Positions 1 to 8,936 of a stretch of DNA of 64,000 bases are shown in pieces. Numbering within the stretch: position 1 is the stretch's first letter; the number at the start of each line of letters is the position of its first letter. Where the stretch lies: contig NZ_JEMG01000001.1 in the NCBI RefSeq assembly GCF_000600295.1, positions 1,305,031 through 1,369,030 of the forward strand. Direction: 5' to 3'. Source of the DNA: Hylemonella gracilis str. Niagara R. GTDB taxonomy: Bacteria > Pseudomonadota > Gammaproteobacteria > Burkholderiales > Burkholderiaceae_C. The notes beneath the pieces are model-generated. The model was not told the origin of the DNA, ran no database searches, and worked only from the letters and a program-made list of their open reading frames with translations. A program made the translations under genes and the position numbers.

Positions 1-77
1 CAATCCTGTCGTGTTCTGAGGCGGTCCGGGAGGAGTGGGCGCGCCATTCCATGCCATGCGCCCGTGAACCGGGTATT

Positions 78-1028
78 TTAGTTGGACAGGAAGTCCTCGA
101 TCAGGGCCGCCAATTGCGCGGGCTGGTCATGGTGCAACATGTGCGCCGCGTCTTGAATGACTTCGCGCCGCAACCCTGGCACAGCTTGCAGCCGTTCGTG
201 GAATTCCGCCAGGCTATAGCGTCCTTGCCACCACTGTTCCATCTGCGTGTCGGAGGCTTCGACGACGAGCACAGGGGCTGTGATGGCGGCATAGGCGGCT
301 CGCACCTCGTCCACGCGGTAGAGCTGGGCGTTGACGATCTTGTGCGCCGCGTCACCCAGGATTTCCCAGGCTCCCTGGTTCGGCCCCTGCGTGATCGGCC
401 GAGCCCATTGCCGTGCCAGCCATTGCGCCTTGTCCTCAGGCAGACGCGGGTTGGTCTTCATGAGGCGGCGGGCCACCCCATCGGCATCGGCGTAGGTCTT
501 GAGCGCCATGTCGCCGCGATGAAATTGCTTGAGTTCGTCCATCCAGGTCGCGTGACGCGCGGGGGCTTGCTCGGGCCGGGTCGCCGGCAGGCCAAAGCCT
601 TCAAGGTTGATCAGACGGCGGATACGCTCGGGTCGAGCCCCCGCGTACAGCATGACCACATTGCCGCCCATGCTGTGGCCGAGGAGGTCCACGGGTTGGC
701 CGGGGGCAATCTGGTCGAGCAGGAAATCCAGGTCGGCTAGGTAGTCGGGAAACCAATAGTGGTCTTGCGACGGGCCTTCGGTCAGGCCGAAGCCGCGCCA
801 GTCCGCCGCGATGATGGGGCGGCCCTGCACAAAGGCCTCGCCGAAGGCGTCAACCACGAACTGGAAGGATGCGGCCACGTCCATCCAGCCATGCATCAAC
901 ACCAGGGGAGGCTGGGCGGCGGCCTGCAGGGAATCGGGTCCCCAACGCAGCACGTGGTAGTTCAGGGTGCGGACGGGAACGTGGCCGCTGCGGGCGATGC
1001 GACGAGGCTGGTACATGGCACCGATCAT
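78..1028 (-). CDS. alpha/beta hydrolase fold protein
   Basis: 316 aa alpha/beta hydrolase. The oxyanion-side HG motif (LMHGWMD) is at about residues 44-50, the nucleophile elbow GHSMGG is at 117-122 with Ser119, and a late catalytic-type His sits in the DAAHMLHHDQP segment. There is no signal peptide, so it is probably cytosolic. The substrate cannot be read from the sequence; esterase, lactonase or dehalogenase-like activities all occur in this fold. It is divergent from the aldo/keto reductase at 1135. A second in-frame ATG lies four codons downstream, so the start is uncertain by 12 bases. Family assignment is firm, function open. Confidence 0.88.
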   Translation of the reverse strand: MIGAMYQPRRIARSGHVPVRTLNYHVLRWGPDSLQAAAQPPLVLMHGWMDVAASFQFVVDAFGEAFVQGRPIIAADWRGFGLTEGPSQDHYWFPDYLADLDFLLDQIAPGQPVDLLGHSMGGNVVMLYAGARPERIRRLINLEGFGLPATRPEQAPARHATWMDELKQFHRGDMALKTYADADGVARRLMKTNPRLPEDKAQWLARQWARPITQGPNQGAWEILGDAAHKIVNAQLYRVDEVRAAYAAITAPVLVVEASDTQMEQWWQGRYSLAEFHERLQAVPGLRREVIQDAAHMLHHDQPAQLAALIEDFLSN

Positions 1029-1134
1029 ACGAAGGCCGCAGGGCCGGCTCAGTCAATGGCGTGACTTCGGCGTGGCCCCAGGGCAGGTCGTAAACTCGCC
1101 GGGCATTCCTACGAACCCGAGAAAGAAACACACC

Positions 1135-2223
1135 ATGACCCCTGCGATGAACCTCGTCCCGCTAGGCACCAGCGACCTGCGCGTCACGCCCATCTGTCTG
1201 GGCACGATGACCTTTGGCGAGCAGGTGAACGAGGCGGACGCGCACGCCATCCTGGACCGTTCCCTGGAGCGGGGCGTGAATTTCCTCGACACCGCCGAGA
1301 TGTACTCGGTGCCCGCGCGGGCCGAGACCTTCAATGCGACCGAGAAGATCATCGGCAACTGGCTGACCAAGCGCCCCGATGCCCGCAAGAAGATGGTGCT
1401 GGCGACCAAGGTGGCCGGGCCTTCGCGTGGCATGCCCTGGGTGCGCAATGGCTCCACGAACCTGACCCCGGAGGACATCATTGCGGCGTGCGAAGGCAGC
1501 TTGAAGCGCATGAAGACGGACGTGATCGACCTCTACCAGATCCACTGGCCGGTGCGCCACGTGCCGGCTTTCGGTGCCATGTACTTCGACGTGGAGAAGT
1601 CCAGGAAGGAAGACGCGGCGCTCACGCCCATCCTCGCCCAGCTGGAGGCCATGGACAAGCTCGTGAAAGCCGGCAAGGTCCGCGCCATCGGCCTGTCGAA
1701 CGAAACGCCCTACGGTGTGCATGAGTTCGTGCGCCTGGCCGAACAGCACGGACTGCCGCGCGTGGCGACGGTGCAGAACCCGTATTGCCTGAGCAACCGC
1801 ACGGTCGAGAATGGCCTGGATGAAACGCTGCACCGTCTGAACGTGGGCCTGTTGGCCTATTCGCCGCTGGGTTTTGGCGCCTTGACGGGCAAGTACGACG
1901 CGAGTGGTTTCATCGGCCCGGGTGCGCCCGAGGAGGCTCGCCTGACCAAGTTCGAGTCATCGCGCAAGCAGCGCTGGGGACGCCCTGAGGCGCTGGAGGC
2001 CGCTCGCCGTTACAACGCACTGGCGCGTGCGCACGGTCTGACGCCCACGCGTTTGGCGCTGGCCTTCTGCTACACCAAGTGGCAGGTGGCGAGCACCATC
2101 ATCGGCGTGACCTCGGTGGCGCAGTTGGACGAGGATCTGGACGCCTGGGGCACGACGCTGTCGCCCGAGTTGTTGCAGGCGATCGACCATATCCGCAAGG
2201 AGATCCGCGATCCGGCGGTGTGA
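1135..2223 (+). CDS. aldo/keto reductase, Tas-like
   Basis: 362 aa NADP(H)-dependent aldo/keto reductase of the Tas/YgdS type. The catalytic tetrad is visible: Asp and Tyr in FLDTAEMY, Lys in VLATKVAG, His in YQIHWP. The loop after the Lys (PSRGMPWVRNG) is typical of Tas proteins. The C-terminal half carries the cofactor-binding GVTS region. An in-frame extension upstream to 967 exists, but the ATG at 1135 follows a purine-rich GAGAAAG element and matches the usual N-terminus (NLVPLGTSDLRVTPICLG). The ybaK gene follows after 14 bases, suggesting co-transcription. Physiological substrate unknown. Confidence 0.92.
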   Translation: MTPAMNLVPLGTSDLRVTPICLGTMTFGEQVNEADAHAILDRSLERGVNFLDTAEMYSVPARAETFNATEKIIGNWLTKRPDARKKMVLATKVAGPSRGMPWVRNGSTNLTPEDIIAACEGSLKRMKTDVIDLYQIHWPVRHVPAFGAMYFDVEKSRKEDAALTPILAQLEAMDKLVKAGKVRAIGLSNETPYGVHEFVRLAEQHGLPRVATVQNPYCLSNRTVENGLDETLHRLNVGLLAYSPLGFGALTGKYDASGFIGPGAPEEARLTKFESSRKQRWGRPEALEAARRYNALARAHGLTPTRLALAFCYTKWQVASTIIGVTSVAQLDEDLDAWGTTLSPELLQAIDHIRKEIRDPAV

Positions 2224-2237
2224 GTGGACGTTTTTTC

Positions 2238-2729
2238 ATGGCGAAGAAAGAGCATGTTTCGGAAACGCCCGCCACGGCCTTGTTGAAGGCGCGGGGGGTG
2301 GCGTTCACCGAGCACCTGTATGACTACGTGGAGCACGGCGGCACGGCGGAATCGTCGCGGCAGCTCGGGTTCCCGGAGCACGAGGTCGTGAAGACCCTGG
2401 TCATGCAGGACCAGGACGCGAAGCCATTGATTGTGTTGATGCATGGCGACCGCAAGGTGTCCACCAAGAACTTGGCGCGGCAGATCGGCGCCAAGTCGGT
2501 CGAACCCTGCAAGCCCGAGGTGGCGAACCGGCACAGCGGTTACTTGGTGGGTGGCACCTCGCCTTTCGGCACGAAGCGGGAGATGCCGGTCTACATCGAG
2601 GAGAGCATCTTGGCCTTGCCGAAGATCGCCATCAACGGCGGGCGGCGGGGGTATCTGGTGGGGATTGCGCCGTCGGTGTGCCTTGAATTGCTGAATGCCA
2701 AAGTGGTGAATTGCGCGATTGGGGATTGA
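2238..2729 (+). CDS. ybaK: Cys-tRNA(Pro)/Cys-tRNA(Cys) deacylase YbaK/EbsC
   Basis: 163 aa editing-domain protein. YbaK hydrolyses Cys-tRNA(Pro) formed when ProRS mischarges tRNA(Pro). The essential Lys of the family is in EVVKTL (Lys52), followed by the conserved KVSTKNLAR and GGTSPFGTK segments and the C-terminal INGGRRGYLVGIAP motif. The length matches the family. The ATG at 2238 is chosen because it begins the conserved N-terminal region; the frame is open further upstream inside the aldo/keto reductase gene. It lies 14 bases after that gene. Its 3' end faces the large palindromic region 2764-3293. Confidence 0.93.
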   Translation: MAKKEHVSETPATALLKARGVAFTEHLYDYVEHGGTAESSRQLGFPEHEVVKTLVMQDQDAKPLIVLMHGDRKVSTKNLARQIGAKSVEPCKPEVANRHSGYLVGGTSPFGTKREMPVYIEESILALPKIAINGGRRGYLVGIAPSVCLELLNAKVVNCAIGD

Positions 2730-2763
2730 CGTTTTAGGTCGGGTGCTTGAGTGAGTGGCGGGC

Positions 2764-3293
2764 GCGTGAACCGGGCCGGCCGCCAGCGCGCTCATACGGG
2801 GATGGTCGGCTGCGCCGACTTCGCCTTGCCCAAAGGGCGAAAAGCCGCTCCGGCATAACTCACTGCGCGCTCTGCGAGCGCTCCGTTCAGACAAGATGCC
2901 GGAAATCAGATCACAAAGCGCGCCGACTTCGGCGCGCAGCGGCTTTTCGCCCTTTGGGCAAGGCCATCCCCGAAATCGCGCCCCGGCGGCCGGCCCGGCT
3001 CACGCTTTCTGCCAGGGGGAGTTCCTACAACTGCGTGCCTGCGTTCTTGCCGTGCGCGAGCTGGGCTGTGTGCCGTGGTGCGATTTCGGGGGCGGCATCG
3101 TCAGGGTGGTGCACGCCGTGGCGCGCTGAAGTCAGCGCGCTTTGTGATCTGATTTCCGGCAACTGTCTGAGCGTAGCGCTCGTAGAGCGCGCAGCGAGTT
3201 ATGCCGGACAGGCGTGTGCCACCCTGGCGATGCGAAGTCGGCAAAGCCGACCGCTCCCGTATGAGCGCCTCGGCACACAGCCCAGCTCGCGCA
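2764..3293. repeat. two tandem large palindromes sharing an inverted core
   Basis: This fills most of the 606-base gap between two convergent genes. Palindrome 1 (2764-3005) has 21-bp outer arms 2764-2784 / 2985-3005 with one mismatch and perfect 26-bp inner arms 2824-2849 / 2938-2963. Palindrome 2 (3053-3293) has perfect 23-bp outer arms 3053-3075 / 3271-3293. A 73-bp core at 2850-2922 recurs nearly identical but inverted at 3135-3207; it starts or ends with CCGGCATAAC and contains its own CCGGCA/TGCCGG hairpin. The segment around 2789-2823 also recurs inverted near 3231-3268. No protein is supported here. It resembles BIME-like mosaic repeats and may act as a bidirectional terminator. Confidence 0.9.
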
Positions 3294-3335
3294 CAGCCAA
3301 CCAAGTGTGAACACCTAGTCAGGCCCGCCCAAACG

Positions 3336-4751
3336 CTAGCGAAGCAGAAACTTCAGCAAGCGATTCGCCAGCTTCCCATAAGGCGGCGCCAGCAAGGCGG
3401 CAGTAGAGAACCGTGCCTGCATGAACACAGGCCGCAATTTTGAGAAGGTGAGGAAACCTTCGAACCCGTGGTAATGCCCCATGCCCGAGGCGCCCACGCC
3501 GCCGAAGGGCAGCTCGTCTTGGGCAACATGGAACAAGGCATCGTTGAGGGAGACGCCACCGGACATGATGCGAGTCAGTAGTTTCTCCTGCTGCGCCTTG
3601 TCGTTCGTGAAGGGGTAAAGCGCCAGCGGGCGGGGGCCGGCGTTGACGCGCTGGATCACCTCGGTCTCCAGATCGTCGTAGGCGATGACGGGCAGGATGG
3701 GGCCGAAAATTTCGCGCAGCATCAGTTCACAATCGGCGGGCGCGTTCAGCAACAGGTGCGGCGCGATGCGGTGCTTCGCCTCGTCGAAAGCTGGGCCAGG
3801 AATCAGCGGAATCAGTTGCGCGCCGCGTGCCTGTGCTTCGTCCATCGCGTTCTTCAGGCGTGTATAGGCCCGGGCGTCGATGATGCTGGTGTAGTCCGGC
3901 GTGTCCAGCGCGGGGTAGCGTTGCGCGACGATCTCGCGCGCCAGTCGCACGAATTCCTCCACCCGGGCGCGTGGCACATAGGCATGGTCCACCGTGGTGC
4001 AGATCTGTCCTGCGTTCAGGAACTTCACGTAGACCAGGCGCTCCGCGGCCGTGCGCAGCGGGAAGTCGTCCAGCACGATGGCGGGCGACTTGCCGCCCAG
4101 CTCAAGCGTCACGGGGCAGAGGTTGGCGGCCGCAGCCGCCATCACGGCCTTGCCCGTCTGGCCCGAGCCGGTGAAGAGCAGGTGGTCGAAGGGCAGCTTG
4201 GAGAACTCGATGCCGACGCCGCCGGTTTCATCGAACACCTGCAACTGGTTTGCCGGGAAATAACGCGGCAGCTCGCGCATCATCAGCGCGGCCAAGTGGC
4301 GCGAGTTCTCGCTCATCTTGACCATGGCGCGGTTGCCCGCCGCGAGGATGGCCGAGAGCGGTACCAGGCTCAGGTTGAGCGGGAAGTTCCAAGGCACGAT
4401 CACGCCTACCACGCCCAGGGGTTGCGGAATCACCCGGTTGCCGGCCAGGCCGAAGGCCAGGCGGTCGATGCCGCGGCGTTGGGGGCGCATCCAGCGTTTG
4501 AGGTGCTTGCGTGCGTGGTGGATGGCGTGGAGTGTGGGCAGCACCTCGGTCACCAGTGTTTCATGGCGCGAGCGGTGGCCATAGTCCGCGCTGATGGCTG
4601 CGCAGATCGCCTCCTGCTGTTCGCGCACGAAACGCTCCAGCTGCTTCAGGTCGGCCAGGCGCCTGGCGTAGCTCGGAACGGGGTCGGCAAGGTAAGCGTC
4701 GCGCTGGGTCTGCAGCGCGGCTTGCAGCAGCTTGGGGGGGGTGACGGTCAT
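3336..4751 (-). CDS. coniferyl aldehyde dehydrogenase
   Basis: 471 aa NAD(P)-dependent aldehyde dehydrogenase of the coniferyl-aldehyde type, which oxidises hydroxycinnamaldehydes to acids. Visible motifs: VPWNFP (120-124 region), FTGSGQTGK (193-201), ELGGKSP with Glu217 as general base, and GQICTT with Cys251 as nucleophile. The short N-terminus and hydrophobic C-terminus (LLKFLLR end) fit the CALDH/fatty-aldehyde branch rather than betaine-aldehyde types. The start is supported by GAGGAG upstream of the ATG. A YitT-like gene lies 45 bases upstream on the same strand. No other lignin-monomer genes are nearby, so a general aldehyde-detoxifying role is also possible. Confidence 0.9.
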   Translation of the reverse strand: MTVTPPKLLQAALQTQRDAYLADPVPSYARRLADLKQLERFVREQQEAICAAISADYGHRSRHETLVTEVLPTLHAIHHARKHLKRWMRPQRRGIDRLAFGLAGNRVIPQPLGVVGVIVPWNFPLNLSLVPLSAILAAGNRAMVKMSENSRHLAALMMRELPRYFPANQLQVFDETGGVGIEFSKLPFDHLLFTGSGQTGKAVMAAAAANLCPVTLELGGKSPAIVLDDFPLRTAAERLVYVKFLNAGQICTTVDHAYVPRARVEEFVRLAREIVAQRYPALDTPDYTSIIDARAYTRLKNAMDEAQARGAQLIPLIPGPAFDEAKHRIAPHLLLNAPADCELMLREIFGPILPVIAYDDLETEVIQRVNAGPRPLALYPFTNDKAQQEKLLTRIMSGGVSLNDALFHVAQDELPFGGVGASGMGHYHGFEGFLTFSKLRPVFMQARFSTAALLAPPYGKLANRLLKFLLR

Positions 4752-4796
4752 GGCAGTCTCCTCTGGCGGTGCCTGGATGTGGTTTGTGAACCTTGT

Positions 4797-5453
4797 TCAA
4801 TGGGCCATGTAGCGTCCGGCCTTGTGGTTGACGATGAGCGTGAGGTTGAGCACCACGGCGCCGATCACGGACAGCAGTACCTGCGCGATTGGCATGGTCA
4901 GCAAGGCCAGCAGCAGCACCAGACCATCGGTGGCCATCTGCACCTGGCCCGCGCGCCAGCCGCGCGTTTCCTGCAGCCAGTAGGCCAGAATGCCGACGCC
5001 GCCCAGACTGGCCTGGTGGCGAAACAGGATGAGGAAACCCACGCCCAGCAGAACGCCGCCGATGAGCGCGGCGTACAGCGGTTGAACCTCCCCGAAATCG
5101 ATGCAGCGTGGCGTGATTTCCGTCAGCGCGGACAGCAGGGCCACGGCGATCATGGTCTTGACCAGGAAGGCGCGCGGCATGCGGCGCCAGGCCAGGAGAT
5201 AAAAGGGCAGGTTGAGCACGAAGAACACCAGGCCATAGTTCCAGTCCAGGCCGTAGTGCAACAGAAAAGACAGTCCGGCGACGCCGCCGCCGAGCAGGCG
5301 CTCGTGCTGGAACAGGGCCACGGCCAGGGCGATCAGCGCGGTGCCGAACAAGAGGGCCAGGGCGTCTTCGGCCAGGCTGTGGCGCAGGAGCGGTGGCACC
5401 TTGTCATGCACAGCTCGGGTGTTTTCAGGGGGGGAATCAACAAAATCGGTCAT
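4797..5453 (-). CDS. YitT/YczE-like integral membrane protein
   Basis: 218 aa, about five to six hydrophobic segments, with the family hallmark GGGVAGLSFLLHY near residue 45 and a second glycine-rich repeat (ASLGGVGILAYWL) near 150. This internal duplication is typical of YitT (DUF161) membrane proteins. The soluble C-terminal DUF2179 domain of Bacillus YitT is absent. The start is set at the ATG at 5453 (MTDFVDSPP); the frame runs much further upstream, but only through the divergent plsY gene. Transported substrate unknown. The coniferyl aldehyde dehydrogenase gene follows on the same strand. Confidence 0.82.
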   Translation of the reverse strand: MTDFVDSPPENTRAVHDKVPPLLRHSLAEDALALLFGTALIALAVALFQHERLLGGGVAGLSFLLHYGLDWNYGLVFFVLNLPFYLLAWRRMPRAFLVKTMIAVALLSALTEITPRCIDFGEVQPLYAALIGGVLLGVGFLILFRHQASLGGVGILAYWLQETRGWRAGQVQMATDGLVLLLALLTMPIAQVLLSVIGAVVLNLTLIVNHKAGRYMAH

Positions 5454-5579
5454 GGGACGGATTGTGGCATTCGGCCCTGCGACCGCCCGCTCCTTGGCGC
5501 GCCGCTCGGGGCCTGAAATCCGGGGCGGTGCTGGCGGCTCGGGCACAATACCGGCCTTTCTTTGTCGGCTTGTCACATC

Positions 5580-6227
5580 TTGACTACTGCTACCTATACC
5601 TCCTACCTGCTGCCCGCGCTGGTGGCTCTTGCTTCTTACCTGCTCGGTTCCTTGTCTTTCGCCGTCATCGTCAGCCGTGTCATGGGGCTGAACGATCCGC
5701 GCACCTATGGCAGCAAGAACCCGGGCGCCACCAATGTCCTGCGCTCCGGTTCCAAGAAGGCGGCCGTGGTCACCTTGCTGCTGGACGGCGCCAAGGGCTG
5801 GTTGCCAGTGGCACTGGTGGTCAGCTTCGGCCCGTCTCATGGCCTGGGTGAAGGCACGCAGGCGCTGGCGGCCCTGGGCGCTTTCCTGGGCCATTTGTAC
5901 CCGGTGTTTTTCCGCTTCGTCGGCGGCAAGGGCGTGGCCACGGCGGCCGGTGTGTTGCTGGGTTTGGACTGGGTGCTGGGCCTGGCGGTGCTGTTCACCT
6001 GGGTGCTGGTGGCCGTGGTGTCGCGTTATTCCTCGCTGGCGGCGCTGATCGCGGCCGTGGCCGCGCCGCTCTATTACATGCTCGGAAATGGTGAACTCTG
6101 GATCATGGATCCGGCCGTCTTGTTCACGGTCTGCCTGATGTCGCTGTTGCTGATCTACCGCCACGCCGAGAACATCGGGCGACTCGCGCGCGGGCAGGAA
6201 GGCCGGCTCGGCCAGAAGAAGAAATAA
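5580..6227 (+). CDS. plsY: glycerol-3-phosphate acyltransferase PlsY
   Basis: About 215 aa membrane acyltransferase that moves acyl groups from acyl-phosphate to glycerol-3-phosphate, the first step of phospholipid synthesis. It shows all the cytoplasmic-loop motifs of the family: GSKNPGATNVLR, GGKGVATAAGVLLGL and HAENIGRLARGQE, between about five membrane spans. No ATG start fits; TTG at 5580 gives a family-like N-terminus (MTTATYTSYLLPALVAL), while an upstream TTG at 5562 is the alternative. A -10-like ACAATA lies at 5544. It is divergent from the YitT-like gene. Confidence 0.93.
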   Translation: MTTATYTSYLLPALVALASYLLGSLSFAVIVSRVMGLNDPRTYGSKNPGATNVLRSGSKKAAVVTLLLDGAKGWLPVALVVSFGPSHGLGEGTQALAALGAFLGHLYPVFFRFVGGKGVATAAGVLLGLDWVLGLAVLFTWVLVAVVSRYSSLAALIAAVAAPLYYMLGNGELWIMDPAVLFTVCLMSLLLIYRHAENIGRLARGQEGRLGQKKK

Positions 6228-6290
6228 GCCTCCCGCATCGGGCTGTGGCAGGCGCTTGCACGATGTCCGTGCGCCGTTTCGCGCCGACTC

Positions 6291-7250
6291 TCAACGCGAG
6301 GGCGTCTGCGCGCCGAGCCTCAGGATGTGGTGGTGGTTTGGCCGCAATCGCACCAGGGCGGTGGCCAACGCGGACTTGATGGCTGGCCGGCCCTGCAAGG
6401 TGTGGTGCAGGCGCGGCTGGGGCAGGGTCTGGCCGTCCGGTCCGGTCAGCACCGCCACATGGGGCAGGTTGGCGCGCTCGCTGCGCCGCACCACCAGCGC
6501 CAGCGCATTGTTTTCCAGTTGCACATAAGTGCCCGGTGGGCACAGGCCCACGGCGCGCACCAGGGCATGGCCGACTTCGTCGGCGGCGGCGTGGGCGCCG
6601 TCCATAATGGCGCGCACGGATTCGGTGGTGCTGCGTCCGGCGCGTGACTTGCGCGGCGAAATCATCGCCGCGTAGCGGTCCACTGCGTGCAGGATGCGCA
6701 CCAGCCGCCGCAGTGGCGGCAGCGCTTGCAGGGGCAGGGGCGTTTTGTCCACGTCATGGTGGCGCCGCACGATTTCCACCCAGAGGGGGTCGCGCACGCC
6801 CAGGCGTTCGGCCAGCAGGTGGGCGCCGCGCGGCGCATGCGTGCTCACGGCTTCCTGCTGCTCGGCGCTGGGTTTATCAGTCTGCAGCGCCAATTGGTCC
6901 TGTAGCTCGGTCATGGCGATGTTCATGGTCAGCGCGGCGTGCACCAAGCTGTCGTGCTCGCCTTCGTCCAGCTGCAGCTCGCTGGCCAGCAGATGGCAGA
7001 GCGTGGCGCAGACCAGGCTGTGCGAGGCGCTGTAGCCGACCCAGGAATTGGTGGCCAGCTGGAACAGCAGGTACAGGCCCAGGTCCGCGTCGCGTCGCAG
7101 CAGGTCGCGCAGCCAGCGGTCGTACTGGAGCACGCGCTGCTCGAACTCGCGCACGGACAACGGGTTGGAAAGCAGGACGCCCAGGCCGGATTCCAGGTCG
7201 GACCAGAGTCCGAGCAGGTCTTCGTATTCGTGCTCGTCCTGGACGCTCAT
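6291..7250 (-). CDS. degenerate HD-GYP-like phosphohydrolase family protein
   Basis: 319 aa soluble, mostly helical protein that aligns by pattern with HD-GYP domains. His77 and His138 sit in the expected helices and a HHD triplet occurs at 164-166. However, the segment that should carry the HD metal pair reads ALTMNIAM (106-113), and the GYP motif is replaced by a DVDKTPLPLQ segment. Cyclic-di-GMP hydrolysis is therefore doubtful; a sensing or protein-interaction role is more likely. It lies between plsY (convergent) and yajQ (51 bases upstream, same strand), an arrangement I associate with Comamonadaceae. Confidence 0.75.
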   Translation of the reverse strand: MSVQDEHEYEDLLGLWSDLESGLGVLLSNPLSVREFEQRVLQYDRWLRDLLRRDADLGLYLLFQLATNSWVGYSASHSLVCATLCHLLASELQLDEGEHDSLVHAALTMNIAMTELQDQLALQTDKPSAEQQEAVSTHAPRGAHLLAERLGVRDPLWVEIVRRHHDVDKTPLPLQALPPLRRLVRILHAVDRYAAMISPRKSRAGRSTTESVRAIMDGAHAAADEVGHALVRAVGLCPPGTYVQLENNALALVVRRSERANLPHVAVLTGPDGQTLPQPRLHHTLQGRPAIKSALATALVRLRPNHHHILRLGAQTPSR

Positions 7251-7301
7251 GGCGCGGCGGCGTCCCGAGGGGGGGAGGGGCGGCGGCGCGTCATGCTCGC
7301 C

Positions 7302-7787
7302 TCAGTCGCGGAAGTTGTTGAAGTCCAGCGGGGTGTCGCTGATTTCCTTGCGCAGCAGGGCGATCGCGGCCTGCAGGTCGTCGCGCTTGGTGCCGGTGAC
7401 ACGCACCTTGTCCTCCTGGATGCTGGCCTGCACCTTGAGCTTGCTGTCCTTGATCAGGCGCTGGATCTTCTTGGCCAGTTCGGATTCGATGCCGTTCTTC
7501 ACCTTGACGATCTTCTTGACCTTGTCGCCGCCGATCTTCTGCAGATCGCCGATGTCGAGGAAGCGCACGTCCACCGACTGCTTGGTCAGCTTGCCGCGTA
7601 GCACGTCGAGAATCTGTTCGATCTGGAAGTCGGCGTCGCCGATCAGGGTGATTTCCTTGTCCTTGATCTCGATGCTGGCCGAGGTGCCCTTGAAGTCGAA
7701 GCGTGTGCCGATCTCCTTGGCGGCGTTGTCCACGCCGTTCTTGACCTTGACCATGTCGGCTTCGCAAACGGTGTCGAATGAAGGCAT
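7302..7787 (-). CDS. yajQ: YajQ family nucleotide-binding protein
   Basis: 161 aa, the standard length for YajQ. The protein opens with [17 protein letters not shown] and contains the FDFKGT and [14 protein letters not shown]-terminal segments characteristic of the family. YajQ proteins have two ferredoxin-like domains; some homologues bind cyclic-di-GMP and act with a transcription factor, others bind nucleic acid or nucleotides. The gene is divergent from murB with only 59 bases between the two starts, so they share a compact promoter region. Assignment is firm; the ligand in this organism is unknown. Confidence 0.93.
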   Translation of the reverse strand: MPSFDTVCEADMVKVKNGVDNAAKEIGTRFDFKGTSASIEIKDKEITLIGDADFQIEQILDVLRGKLTKQSVDVRFLDIGDLQKIGGDKVKKIVKVKNGIESELAKKIQRLIKDSKLKVQASIQEDKVRVTGTKRDDLQAAIALLRKEISDTPLDFNNFRD

Positions 7788-7846
7788 ATTGTGTTTTTGG
7801 GGGTAGCTGGGTGAGAAAATCAGGGGCTTACGATGAGCCGCCCTTT

Positions 7847-8926
7847 ATGTTAGTCGAGAACAACGTCGCGCTGGAACCCTACAACAGCTTTCACATCGTC
7901 GCCAAGGCGCAAACCTTGATCCGCGTCAGGAGCGAAGCCGACGTGGCCGAAGTGCTGGCCGATCCGGTGCTGGGACCCGCGCCCAAGTTCGTGCTGGGCG
8001 GGGGCAGCAACATCGTGCTCACGGGCGACGTCAAGGCCGTCACGCTCAAGGTGGAAATCATGGGCCGCCGCCTGGTCGCCGAGGATGAGCGGGCCTGGAT
8101 CGTCGAGGCTGGCGCCGGCGAGTCCTGGCACGAGGTGGTGGACTGGACCCTGGCCCAGGGCTGGCCAGGGCTGGAGAACATGGCGCTGATCCCTGGCACC
8201 ATGGGCGCGGCCCCGGTGCAGAACATCGGCGCCTACGGCCTGGAACTGCAGGACCGCTTCGAGTCGCTGGATGCCGTTGACCTGCAGACCGGGCGCACTT
8301 TCACGCTGAACGCCACGCAGTGCGGGTTTGCCTATCGGGACTCGGTGTTCAAGCACGGACCGGTGGCCGGCGCCTCGGCGGAGACGAACAGCCTGGGCCT
8401 GAAGGACCGTGCCCTGATCACCCGCGTGCGCCTGCGCCTGCCCAAGGCCTGGAAGCCTGACCTGGGCTACCTGGACCTGCAACGCAAGCAGGCCGAAACC
8501 GGCATCACCAAGCCCAGCCCACGCCAGATTTTCGACTGGGTCTGCGAGATCCGCCGCGCCAAGCTGCCGGACCCGGCTGTGATCGGCAACGCGGGCAGCT
8601 TCTTCAAGAACCCGACCGTCACGCCCGAGCAGTGCGCGGACATCATCGCCCGAGAGCCCAACATCGTGCACTACCCGATGCCCGACGGCACGGTCAAGCT
8701 GGCCGCAGGCTGGCTGATCGACGCCTGCGGCTGGAAGGGCAAGAGCATTGGCCAGGCCGGCGTCTATGAAAAGCAGGCCTTGGTGCTGGTCAACCGGGGC
8801 GGCGCGGCCACCCAGGCCCCGGGCGGCGCCACGGGGGGAGAAGTCATGACCCTGGCACGCGCCATCCAGACCAGCGTCTACGAGCGCTTCGGCATCCGGC
8901 TGGAGCCGGAACCGGTGGTCATCTAG
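7847..8926 (+). CDS. murB: UDP-N-acetylenolpyruvoylglucosamine reductase MurB
   Basis: 359 aa type I MurB flavoenzyme that reduces UDP-GlcNAc-enolpyruvate to UDP-MurNAc in peptidoglycan precursor synthesis. FAD-binding signatures are GGGSNI (51-56) and PGTMGAAPVQNIGAYG (116-131). The conserved Arg is in YRDSVFK, the catalytic Ser is Ser251 in GNAGSFFKNP, and the C-terminal catalytic Glu lies in LEPEPVV. The ATG at 7847 is chosen because it starts the conserved region; the frame also opens at 7778, inside the divergent yajQ start. It ends 10 bases from the convergent DUF2325 gene. Confidence 0.95.
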   Translation: MLVENNVALEPYNSFHIVAKAQTLIRVRSEADVAEVLADPVLGPAPKFVLGGGSNIVLTGDVKAVTLKVEIMGRRLVAEDERAWIVEAGAGESWHEVVDWTLAQGWPGLENMALIPGTMGAAPVQNIGAYGLELQDRFESLDAVDLQTGRTFTLNATQCGFAYRDSVFKHGPVAGASAETNSLGLKDRALITRVRLRLPKAWKPDLGYLDLQRKQAETGITKPSPRQIFDWVCEIRRAKLPDPAVIGNAGSFFKNPTVTPEQCADIIAREPNIVHYPMPDGTVKLAAGWLIDACGWKGKSIGQAGVYEKQALVLVNRGGAATQAPGGATGGEVMTLARAIQTSVYERFGIRLEPEPVVI

Positions 8927-8936
8927 GGGTGGGGGT

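Noticed and set aside
2747..3310. Open frames within the double palindrome region, both strands
   Set aside because: They translate repeated palindromic DNA, giving duplicated SAPTSARSGFSPFG-like peptides in several frames; typical of repeats, not genes.
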